From an uncultured Coriobacteriaceae bacterium (GTDB lineage: Bacteria; Actinomycetota; Coriobacteriia; Coriobacteriales; Eggerthellaceae): 16,617 nucleotides of DNA. A model generated the notes under the pieces. That model was not told the origin of the DNA. It ran no database searches and worked only from the letters and a program-made list of their open reading frames with translations. Positions 6,956-13,501 of this stretch are shown here, piece after piece (the stretch's first letter is position 1; every line of letters starts with the position of its first letter). The stretch covers positions 1 to 16,617 of the forward strand of contig USAB01000035.1 of NCBI GenBank assembly GCA_900552585.1, in the 5' to 3' direction. Both the position numbers and the translations under genes were made by a program.

Positions 6956-8902
6956 CTAGTGCTTGTCTTCGTCGCGCTCCAGGTAGCGCATATCCTCCAG
7001 GTTGCGCATCTCGCTCTCCAGCTTGTCGGCCGTCTCGTCCAGGTGGCGGATGCGGCCGGTTGAATCCGGGTAGATGCTGCCAGTGCGCCAGCGCTCCATC
7101 TGGGCGCGCCGGGGGTCCAGCAGCATGATGGCGTGCGCGGCGTCCATAGTGAACCGGTAATTCATCTCCAGACAGCGGTCGACGTCCGCGGCGAGCTTCT
7201 TGTCAGCATCCTTGCGCCGCGAGCTGCCGCACTTCGCGCTGTCCTGCGCAACGGCACGCGCCAGCTTCGAAAGCAGCTCGGCATCCATGTGCAGGTAATA
7301 CAGCAGCTGGACCGTGCGCCACATGTTCACATAGCCGCGCCGCAGGCCCTTGCGCACCATCTTCGCCAGGCGCACATCGATGCGCTCGAGCTCCGTCACC
7401 TTCGTGCGGATGGTCTTCGTGCGGCGCGTGCGCATGAACAGGAATATGAACATCATGACGCACGTGACGGCAAGGATGACCAGCACCAGGCGGGTGACGA
7501 GCGTCTCCGTGAGCGGCATGTACGGGTACAGCGCCGTCAGCGCCATCTGCGTGCCGGCCGCGACGTTCGTTGCCTGGCTCAGGTCCAGCAGGATGATAGC
7601 GTAGCTGAAGACCACTACGGCGGGCATGCGGTACGGGTCGGGGATGAAGTGCACGGCCACGGCGAACACGGCGATGCCCGCCATGGTGCCGACGAAGTTG
7701 TTCGCTGTCGAGCGCAGCGTCTCGTCGTTGTACGTGTTCAAGATGGTGAAGGCCGTCATGGGAATCCAGATGGCGTACAGCGCGCCGATGTACTGCGTCA
7801 GTGCCACGTCCACCAGCATGGCCACGCCCGTGATGGCGGCCAGCTGCATTGCGAAGCGCGTCTGCGTGTTCTGCAGGTTGATGTTGTCGCGCAGGTAGTA
7901 CAGGCGGTACGCCGTGCTTTTCAGGAACGGCGTGGTGGTGTCGCGCGACATCTTCGTGTCGCGGACCGTGCGGAGCATGGCCTCCAGCATGCCCTGCCAG
8001 GATTCCTGGTACTCCACAATGCCTAGCGAATGGCTTTTCAGGAACTCCTCCAGCTCGTCGCCGAACTGGCGCACCGTGTTGATGCGGCCCTTCCCGAATC
8101 CCAGCAGCACTTCGGCCAGGTCGCGGTAATAGCGCTTCTCGCTCTCGTCGAACTTCGGGTAGTGCGTGGCGGCCGCGTTCGTGTTGTAGGCAATCTGCTC
8201 CGTGCACAGCAGCAGAGCGAACGTGTAGCTCTGCCGGCCGGACAGCAGGCCGTCCTGGCGGTACACCGTGCCGTATTCCAGCTTCGCGTACTCCTGCGAG
8301 ATGGCGAACACGCGCTTCGGGTCGATGTTCTCCAGATTACCGTCGGCCAGGTCGTTCAGCTGTGCAGCCGCCTCGTCGAACGCACGGCGCACGTATCCGC
8401 GGTCGCGCACGAACACGTCCAGCTCGCCTGTACGCGCCAGGAAGAAGCGCATCAGGTACACGAATGCCGTCGTGCACGCAAGCGAGAAGATTGTGGCCGT
8501 CAGGCGCAGGCCGATGCCGTTCACGTCCACCGGGTAGATGAGCAGCAGCAGGTAGCCCAGCCCCAGCCAGAAGAAGTTGCGCGGCAGGTAGTCGTCGGAG
8601 TTGAGCGCCGTCATCACGAACATGTACACGGTAGTGACGATGACCATGGCCACGGGGTGAAGCCCGGCAAGCGTGGCGCACAGGGCCATGATGAAGAACC
8701 ACGTTGCCCGCCGCGCGTAATTCGTGGGGGACAGGCCGGGCTCGTGCACGATGGTGCGCGAGAAGAACAGGAAGACGATGCCAATCAGGGCGTCCGCCAC
8801 GCCGAACAGGGCCAGGTCCGCGAAGAACAGCACGGCGAAGAACGCCAGGAATGGCAGGTTGTCCAGAATGTTCCGCAACGTGCTGTCCTTTGTGTCTGCC
8901 AT
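6956..8902 (-). CDS. FUSC family membrane protein (aromatic-acid exporter type)
   Basis: A 648-residue membrane protein with the duplicated layout of the FUSC/YccS/AaeB-like families. An N-terminal block of hydrophobic segments (about 17-155) precedes a soluble helical domain (about 160-345). A second hydrophobic block (about 350-490) includes YAIWIPMTAFTIL (376-388) and a polar break at NDETLRSTANNFVGTMAGI (392-410), which is the characteristic FUSC loop. A basic stretch RTRRTKTIRTK (491-501) and a charged C-terminal domain follow. Characterised relatives export aromatic carboxylic acids; the substrate here is unknown. The start at 8902 follows GAAAGGCGGG; the frame remains open upstream only because it overlaps GC-rich sequence and the GNAT gene in another frame. 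It is 167 bases downstream of the GNAT gene on the same strand, so co-transcription with the adenylation-GNAT pair is possible. Confidence 0.85.
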   Translation of the reverse strand: MADTKDSTLRNILDNLPFLAFFAVLFFADLALFGVADALIGIVFLFFSRTIVHEPGLSPTNYARRATWFFIMALCATLAGLHPVAMVIVTTVYMFVMTALNSDDYLPRNFFWLGLGYLLLLIYPVDVNGIGLRLTATIFSLACTTAFVYLMRFFLARTGELDVFVRDRGYVRRAFDEAAAQLNDLADGNLENIDPKRVFAISQEYAKLEYGTVYRQDGLLSGRQSYTFALLLCTEQIAYNTNAAATHYPKFDESEKRYYRDLAEVLLGFGKGRINTVRQFGDELEEFLKSHSLGIVEYQESWQGMLEAMLRTVRDTKMSRDTTTPFLKSTAYRLYYLRDNINLQNTQTRFAMQLAAITGVAMLVDVALTQYIGALYAIWIPMTAFTILNTYNDETLRSTANNFVGTMAGIAVFAVAVHFIPDPYRMPAVVVFSYAIILLDLSQATNVAAGTQMALTALYPYMPLTETLVTRLVLVILAVTCVMMFIFLFMRTRRTKTIRTKVTELERIDVRLAKMVRKGLRRGYVNMWRTVQLLYYLHMDAELLSKLARAVAQDSAKCGSSRRKDADKKLAADVDRCLEMNYRFTMDAAHAIMLLDPRRAQMERWRTGSIYPDSTGRIRHLDETADKLESEMRNLEDMRYLERDEDKH

Positions 8903-9069
8903 GCCCGCCTTTCGGTTGCCCCTTGTCGTTTGCATGGAACATGGTACGGGAACAGGACGCGTTTTGCGCAGGCGGGGCCCATGATTTCGCCAACGCTCTA
9001 CAAGCGCTCGGCGAACGCGGGACGATATGCGGGCTGCAGCGGGCCGGCGAGCGCCGCGGCGGGCTGCCG

Positions 9070-9546
9070 CTATTGCGCGCTTTCGTGCAGCTTCATCATG
9101 TCGGGTAGGTCCTGGAATCCCAGGTTCTCGTACAGCGGGCGCCCCGCGGCCGTGGTCTCCAGGTAGATCTTGCCCGCACCCTTCTCGTGCGCCTTCGCCA
9201 CCAGCCAACGGCAGATGGCGCGTCCCGCGCCCATGCCGCGTGCATCGGGCCGCGTGTACACGTTCATCAGATACGCGTCCAGGCCGCCGGGGTTGTCGGG
9301 CGAGGGCATCTCGCGCTGCAGGCACAGCGCGCCGCATCCCACGGGCCGTCCGTTCACGTACGCCATGCATGGGATGTGCGTGCCGTCTTCCAGCGCCTGC
9401 CGGTAATACGCCCGGTTTGCGTCGCGCAGCTTCGACATGTCCGCATCGTGCGGCAGCTCGAACACGCAGCGCAGCACCTCCATGCGCCAGTCCAGCAGCT
9501 CTTCCAAGGGCAGGTCGCCGGCGAATCTCACGTCTATGCAGTTCAT
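9070..9546 (-). CDS. GNAT family N-acyltransferase
   Basis: A 158-residue GNAT domain. The acyl-CoA pyrophosphate-binding motif A is DARGMGAGRAI (residues 101-111) after the strand LMNVYTRP (93-100). Motif B is LYENLGFQDL (138-147). GNAT enzymes usually move an acyl group from acyl-CoA to an amine. Its start codon overlaps the stop of the adenylation gene as ATGA (9543-9546), so translation is probably coupled and the two products are likely made in fixed proportion. This suggests a shared pathway, for example acylating the amino acid that the adenylation enzyme selects, but the substrate is not visible. The ribosome binding site would be GAAGGAG within the end of the upstream gene. Confidence 0.9.
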   Translation of the reverse strand: MNCIDVRFAGDLPLEELLDWRMEVLRCVFELPHDADMSKLRDANRAYYRQALEDGTHIPCMAYVNGRPVGCGALCLQREMPSPDNPGGLDAYLMNVYTRPDARGMGAGRAICRWLVAKAHEKGAGKIYLETTAAGRPLYENLGFQDLPDMMKLHESAQ

Positions 9547-11042
9547 ACGCGGGGCTCCTTCATTACCACGGGCAGGGCGGCGGCGTCCACCTTGCCGTTG
9601 TCGTTCAGCGGCAGCGACGGCATCTGCACGAAGAACTCCGGAATCATGAACGACGGCAGCTTCCTGCCCATGTCGCGTTTCAGCTGGGACAGGCGGATCG
9701 TGCTTCCGTCCTTCGGCACCACGTACGCCACCATGTACGCCAGCCCGTGTTCGTCTGCGAAGGCGCGGACGATGCCCTGCCGCACATGCGGGCATTCCGC
9801 AAGCACGCTCTCCACGCCGTCGGGCTCCACGCGCTTTCCCAGGATCATGACCTGGTGGTCCTTCCGGTGCGCGAAGGCGAACGTGCCGTCCGGCAGCTGG
9901 TATCCCAGGTCGCCGGAGCGATACAGGCGCATGCCGTCGGCGTCGTGCGTGAACGCGGCGGCGTAGGCTGCGGGGTTGCCGATGTAGCCAGCGGCCACGC
10001 CGCCGCCCGATATGCAGATCTCGCCCAGTGTGCCGGGTTCCACGGGTTGCAGGTGCTCATCCAGTATCCGGATGCGCGCCCCGTCCACGGCGTGCCCGAT
10101 GGGATACGTGCCGTCCGGAAGCGGCGCCACGTCGTTCACGCGCTGGTAGGCGGCGCAGACCGTGGTTTCCGACGGGCCGTACGTGTTGTACACGTCGGCG
10201 CGGTCCAGCAGCCGGTTCACGTAGCGGGCGCGCAGCGTATCGCCGCCGCTGATTAGCGTCTTCACGGATGTCGGCAGCAGTTCCGGCTGCTCGTTCATCT
10301 CCTGCAGCAGGTACGGGAAGCCGTCCGCCATCGTCACACCATGCGCGCCGGCGAAGGCCAGCGTGTCGGCCAGGCCCTCTTTCGTGGCGGCATCGGGTAT
10401 GGCGATGGCCGCGCCGTTCAGCAGGCTGGCCCAGACCTCCTCCACGAAGATGTCGAAGCTGCATACGGAATATTGCAGCATCACGGAGCCGGGGCCGTTG
10501 CGGAACTCGCGGTTGAAGGCGCGGGCGTAATGGCATACGTTCGCGTTCGTGACGGCCACGCCCTTCGGCCGGCCCGTGGATCCGCTGGTATACAGGATGT
10601 ACGCCAGGTCGTCGGGTTGTCCCGCCCGGGGTGCCTGCGTATTGCCGCCGGCCATGCACTGGTCGATCAGCACGCGTGGCAGCCCGGCGAACGCCGGCGC
10701 CGCGAAGCGCGCATCGTAATCCCGCTGCGTGATGACGGCGTCCGCTTCGCCGTTGCCGAACATATAGGCAATGCGTTCGTCGGGGAAGTTGGGCTCGGCC
10801 GGGATGTAGGCGGCACCGATGCGCCAGACAGCCAGCATGGCGGCAATTTGCGGAATGCCGTGGTCCATGACGACGCCGATCCTCTTCGCCTGCTTCGGCA
10901 GCTGTTCCGCGATGGACGCGGCGAGCGTATCCAGCTGGCCGCGCGTGGCAGATTCGCGTTCGTCGCATGCCGCCGGCGCGTCCGGATCGCTGCGCACTTG
11001 TCGTTCCCAGAGGGCGTATGCTGTTTCCGCCTGATCGTCCAT
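9543..11042 (-). CDS. Stand-alone amino acid adenylation enzyme (NRPS A-domain type)
   Basis: A 499-residue AMP-forming enzyme of the ANL superfamily, resembling an NRPS or DltA-type adenylation domain without carrier or condensation domains. Core motifs are YTSGSTGRPKG (A3, 151-161), NTYGPSETT (A5, 286-294), LYRSGDLG (A7, 373-380), HRKDHQVMILGKRVE (A8, 392-406) and NDNGKVD (A10, 480-486) with catalytic Lys484. Asp197 in the SFDIFVEE segment aligns with Asp235 of GrsA, which binds the alpha-amino group, so an alpha-amino acid is the likely substrate. By eye the remaining pocket positions do not match a specificity code I recognise. The start at 11042 follows AAGAGG. It overlaps the GNAT gene by 4 bases and is divergent from an esterase. 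The expected carrier protein is not in the window. It could be a carrier-loading enzyme acting elsewhere or a direct amide synthetase. Confidence 0.9.
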   Translation of the reverse strand: MDDQAETAYALWERQVRSDPDAPAACDERESATRGQLDTLAASIAEQLPKQAKRIGVVMDHGIPQIAAMLAVWRIGAAYIPAEPNFPDERIAYMFGNGEADAVITQRDYDARFAAPAFAGLPRVLIDQCMAGGNTQAPRAGQPDDLAYILYTSGSTGRPKGVAVTNANVCHYARAFNREFRNGPGSVMLQYSVCSFDIFVEEVWASLLNGAAIAIPDAATKEGLADTLAFAGAHGVTMADGFPYLLQEMNEQPELLPTSVKTLISGGDTLRARYVNRLLDRADVYNTYGPSETTVCAAYQRVNDVAPLPDGTYPIGHAVDGARIRILDEHLQPVEPGTLGEICISGGGVAAGYIGNPAAYAAAFTHDADGMRLYRSGDLGYQLPDGTFAFAHRKDHQVMILGKRVEPDGVESVLAECPHVRQGIVRAFADEHGLAYMVAYVVPKDGSTIRLSQLKRDMGRKLPSFMIPEFFVQMPSLPLNDNGKVDAAALPVVMKEPRV

Positions 11043-11073
11043 ATCCGTACCTCTTCGTTCGCGTGCTGTTTCT

Positions 11074-11083
11074 CCCGTACCAT
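11074..11083 (+). promoter_or_regulatory. CCCGTACCAT element in the divergent adenylation/esterase control region
   Basis: This 10-base element recurs exactly, on the minus strand, upstream of the FUSC gene at 8941-8950. Both copies have CTGTT a few bases on their 5' side. The control region from 11043 to 11168 also has a TAAAAT box near 11126 facing the esterase gene, without a clear -35 hexamer. The repeat may be a shared operator or chance. Confidence 0.25.
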
Positions 11084-11168
11084 ACCGCTAGCCAGAAGCC
11101 GTCGCGCAGCTATACGCGGGTTGTGGCTAAAATGACACGGGATAAGCTGAACAACGGCAAAGGCGGGA

Positions 11169-11852
11169 ATGACGCGAATGGAAGAGGCGTTCGAAATCGA
11201 CGGCAGGCAGGTTACCGTGCGCTCGGAGGGGGCGGGCGGACCCGTGGTGTACCTGCACGTGTTCATGGGCGACGGCGCGGAGGTCTGGCAGGCCTGTCGC
11301 GACCGGGGCTGCTCTGATTTCACGCTTGCCAGCATCGGCAACCTGGCATGGGACGATGACATGTCGCCGTGGGATTGCCCGCCGCTGACGCGCGACGATA
11401 CGCCCTGCGGCGGCAAGGCGCTCCAGCAGCTGGCGCGCCTGACGGACGCCGTCATGCCGAAGGTCGAGGGCCTGCTTTCCCGGCCGCCTGCCTATTCGGC
11501 GCTTGCCGGGTATTCTCTGGCGGGCCTGTTCGCGCTGTGGGCGCTGTACCGCACGGACCGCTTCGCGCGCGTTGCGAGCGCCTCCGGGTCGCTATGGTTC
11601 CCGGGTTTTCTGGATTTCGCCCGTGAAAACAGCTTCGCGCGCACGCCCGACTGCGCGTACCTGTCTCTGGGCAGCAAGGAGCACAAGACGCCGAACCGCA
11701 TGCTACGGACCGTGAAGGACAATACGCTTGCGTTCCGGGACCTGCTGCAGCAGCGCGGTGTGCCGTGCACGTTCGAGTCGAATCCCGGCAACCACTTCGT
11801 GCACACGGAGCAGCGTATGGCGGCCGGCATTGCCTGGATACTTGCCCAGTAA
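11169..11852 (+). CDS. Alpha/beta hydrolase, putative esterase (PF00756 type)
   Basis: A 227-residue cytoplasmic hydrolase without a signal peptide. The nucleophile elbow GYSLAG (residues 114-119) gives Ser116, NPGNHF (205-210) gives His209, and the acid is probably Glu171 in GSKEHK. The sequence SGSLWFPGF after the elbow and the NxxNH-type end are typical of the esterase D / Fes / IroE branch, whose members hydrolyse trilactone siderophores, S-formylglutathione or other esters. No siderophore genes are complete here, so a substrate cannot be named. It is divergent from the adenylation-GNAT pair with 126 bases between the starts, which makes common control likely. The first ATG (11169) follows AAAGGCGGG; a second ATG three codons later is possible. 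Confidence 0.85.
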   Translation: MTRMEEAFEIDGRQVTVRSEGAGGPVVYLHVFMGDGAEVWQACRDRGCSDFTLASIGNLAWDDDMSPWDCPPLTRDDTPCGGKALQQLARLTDAVMPKVEGLLSRPPAYSALAGYSLAGLFALWALYRTDRFARVASASGSLWFPGFLDFARENSFARTPDCAYLSLGSKEHKTPNRMLRTVKDNTLAFRDLLQQRGVPCTFESNPGNHFVHTEQRMAAGIAWILAQ

Positions 11853-11899
11853 CCGATTGCGCCCTGCCGACGGAAACTCCGATAGCCGTCCGGGGGCGG

Positions 11900-11913
11900 T
11901 TGCGCCCGCGCAA
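11900..11913. promoter_or_regulatory. Palindrome TTGCGC-CC-GCGCAA upstream of the antiporter gene
   Basis: Six-base arms with a 2-base centre lie 59 bases before the antiporter start, in the 119-base gap after the esterase stop. The spacing is too tight for an RNA hairpin, so an operator-like dyad is more likely. A TATAAA run follows at about 11934. The evidence is symmetry only. Confidence 0.3.
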
Positions 11914-11971
11914 GCGGTATCATAGCCGCCGATTTATAAAACCATCCGATATCAGACAAGAAGAGCCGAAG

Positions 11972-13231
11972 ATGAACGAGAACGTACCGAATCCGAAAGC
12001 GCTGCTGCCCATCCTGGTGTTCCTGGTGTTCTACCTGGGCTGCGGCATCTACTTCCAATATGTGTCCCCGATTCAGGGCCAAATGGGCTTCTACGTGGTA
12101 TCCGTCGTCGTTGCGTTCTCCATCGCGCTCATCGTGGCGTTCTTGCAGAATAGGCGCCTGACATTCGACTGGAAGATTCATCTGTGCGCGAAGGGAATAG
12201 GGGATGACAACATCACCATCATGCTGTTTATCTTCCTGGTGGCTGGTGCATTCTCGGGTATTGCCAGCGAAGCTGGGGGCGCATCCAGCACGGCGAATCT
12301 GCTCTTGAACGTCATTCCAGCCAGCATGGCCGTTCCCGGCTTGTTCATCATCGCCTGCATCATCTCGCTTGCCATGGGGACCAGCGTGGGCACCATCACC
12401 GTGTTGATGCCCATCGCGGTATCTGTGGCGGCATCTACCGGCATCGATCTGGCGCTGTGCGCTGGAACGGTGGTCGGAGGAGCCATGTTCGGCGACAACC
12501 TGTCGTTCATATCCGATACGACTATCGTAGCTACCCGCACGCAGGGTTGCCAGATGTCCGATAAGTTCAAGGTGAATATCCGTATCGCCCTCCCGATAGC
12601 GATCCTGACCGGATTGATATACGTGCTGGTGGGAAGCGGCGTGGAGAACGCTTACGCCCCGGCCCCGATCGAATGGGTCAAGGTGATCCCTTATCTGGTG
12701 GTATTGGTAACCGCCGTTTGCGGGATCAATGTCATGTTGGTGCTATTCATCGGGATCGTCCTGTCCGGTATAGTAGGTCTGTGGACCGGTAGCTTCGATA
12801 TCTGGGGCTGGAACGCCTCCATGGGACTAGGTATCACGAATATGGGCGAGCTGATTATCGTGACGCTTCTGGCAGGAGGCATGTTGGAGATGATCCGTTA
12901 TAACGGGGGTATCGACTGGATCATCCGCAAGCTTACCTCCCGCATCCATTCCTCCAAGGGGGCCGAGATGAGCATAGCGGCCTTGGTGAGCTTCGCCAAC
13001 CTCTGCACGGCCAACAATACGATCGCCCTCATCATGGCCGGCCCGATCGCCAAGGATATAGCGGACCGGTTCAAGATAGATCCCCGCCGCAGCGCCAGCC
13101 TATTGGATATCTTCTCTTGCTTCGTACAGGGAATCATCCCCTACGGCGCCCAGATGCTGGTGGCCATTTCCACCTGCGCAACCCTCGGCTACGCCATCAG
13201 CGCCTTTGACATCATCCCCCTGCTGTTCTAG
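11972..13231 (+). CDS. NhaC-like Na+/H+ antiporter family protein, ends at an early amber codon
   Basis: A polytopic inner-membrane protein of 419 residues, resembling the Na+/H+ antiporter NhaC family. Conserved features are AMGTSVGTITVLMPIAV (residues 134-150), the motif FGDNLSFISDTTIVATRTQG (173-192) with its paired acidic residues, and a later LCTANNTIALIMAGPIAK segment. Family members exchange Na+ for protons or, in some branches, carry organic solutes. After the TAG at 13229-13231 the same frame stays open for 17 hydrophobic codons (PFLPCLSSPLFILFDKK) to TAA at 13283-13285. Family proteins generally read LFYPFL here, so the TAG appears to replace a Tyr codon. Codon use drifts along the gene: the first 150 bases resemble the neighbours, but later parts use more A/T-ending codons such as ATA and GGT. 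The start at 11972 follows AAGAAGAG. Confidence 0.85.
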   Translation: MNENVPNPKALLPILVFLVFYLGCGIYFQYVSPIQGQMGFYVVSVVVAFSIALIVAFLQNRRLTFDWKIHLCAKGIGDDNITIMLFIFLVAGAFSGIASEAGGASSTANLLLNVIPASMAVPGLFIIACIISLAMGTSVGTITVLMPIAVSVAASTGIDLALCAGTVVGGAMFGDNLSFISDTTIVATRTQGCQMSDKFKVNIRIALPIAILTGLIYVLVGSGVENAYAPAPIEWVKVIPYLVVLVTAVCGINVMLVLFIGIVLSGIVGLWTGSFDIWGWNASMGLGITNMGELIIVTLLAGGMLEMIRYNGGIDWIIRKLTSRIHSSKGAEMSIAALVSFANLCTANNTIALIMAGPIAKDIADRFKIDPRRSASLLDIFSCFVQGIIPYGAQMLVAISTCATLGYAISAFDIIPLLF

Positions 13232-13285
13232 CCCTTCCTGCCGTGCCTGTCCAGCCCGCTGTTCATTCTGTTCGACAAAAAGTAA
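13232..13285 (+). other. In-frame hydrophobic tail beyond the antiporter amber codon
   Basis: Seventeen sense codons and a TAA follow the TAG without a frame change. The translation is membrane-like, ending in FDKK, a common kind of cytoplasmic end for such transporters. It would form the end of the last membrane segment if the TAG were read or were an error. Confidence 0.5.
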
Positions 13286-13308
13286 GGCGTCCTGTTTCGC
13301 ACATTTAT

Positions 13309-13354
13309 TTACGCCGAGAGCCCCCCTTCTCAAGAAGGCGGGCTCTCGGCGTAA
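13309..13354. terminator. Long hairpin downstream of the antiporter gene
   Basis: Exact 15-base arms TTACGCCGAGAGCCC (13309-13323) and GGGCTCTCGGCGTAA (13340-13354) enclose a second stem, CCTTCT-CA-AGAAGG. The outer stem has TTTATTT on its left, but only TGCTT on its right, so on the plus strand the T run is weak. On the minus strand it is followed by AAATAAATG. It may still end the antiporter transcript. It also lies in the stretch where sequence character changes. Confidence 0.6.
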
Positions 13355-13411
13355 TGCTTCCGCGATACCTGTATGACGCGGCGCTGTGGCCGCTATCCGC
13401 TGAAATCGCCA

Positions 13412-13446
13412 TGTAAAAAAGACAGCTTCCAAGGGATGCAGCTTTA
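13412..13446 (-). terminator. Probable terminator of the peptidase operon
   Basis: Read on the minus strand, AGCT-gca-TCC, a CTT loop and GGA-AGCT form a short bulged stem followed by GTCTTTTTT. It lies about 60 bases past the S9 peptidase stop. The long T run is convincing; the stem is modest. The remainder of the gap from 13355 to 13501 shows no gene. Confidence 0.55.
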
Positions 13447-13501
13447 AGCGCGGCAAATGCTCCGGCACACACTCTGCCAGAACCCGCCGGTTGGCGCTCC
13501 C

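Noticed and set aside
8903..9370. N-terminal extension of the FUSC protein back to 9370
   Set aside because: The extension overlaps the GNAT gene in another frame and is Arg/Ala-rich. MADTKDS at 8902 has a ribosome binding site and starts the hydrophobic pattern.
9543..11042. Predicting a specific amino acid for the adenylation enzyme from its pocket residues
   Set aside because: An eye alignment gives a pocket I cannot match to a known code, and some positions are uncertain.
11169..11852. Calling the esterase a siderophore esterase (Fes or IroE)
   Set aside because: The fold branch fits, but no siderophore synthesis or uptake genes are present, so the name would overstate the evidence.
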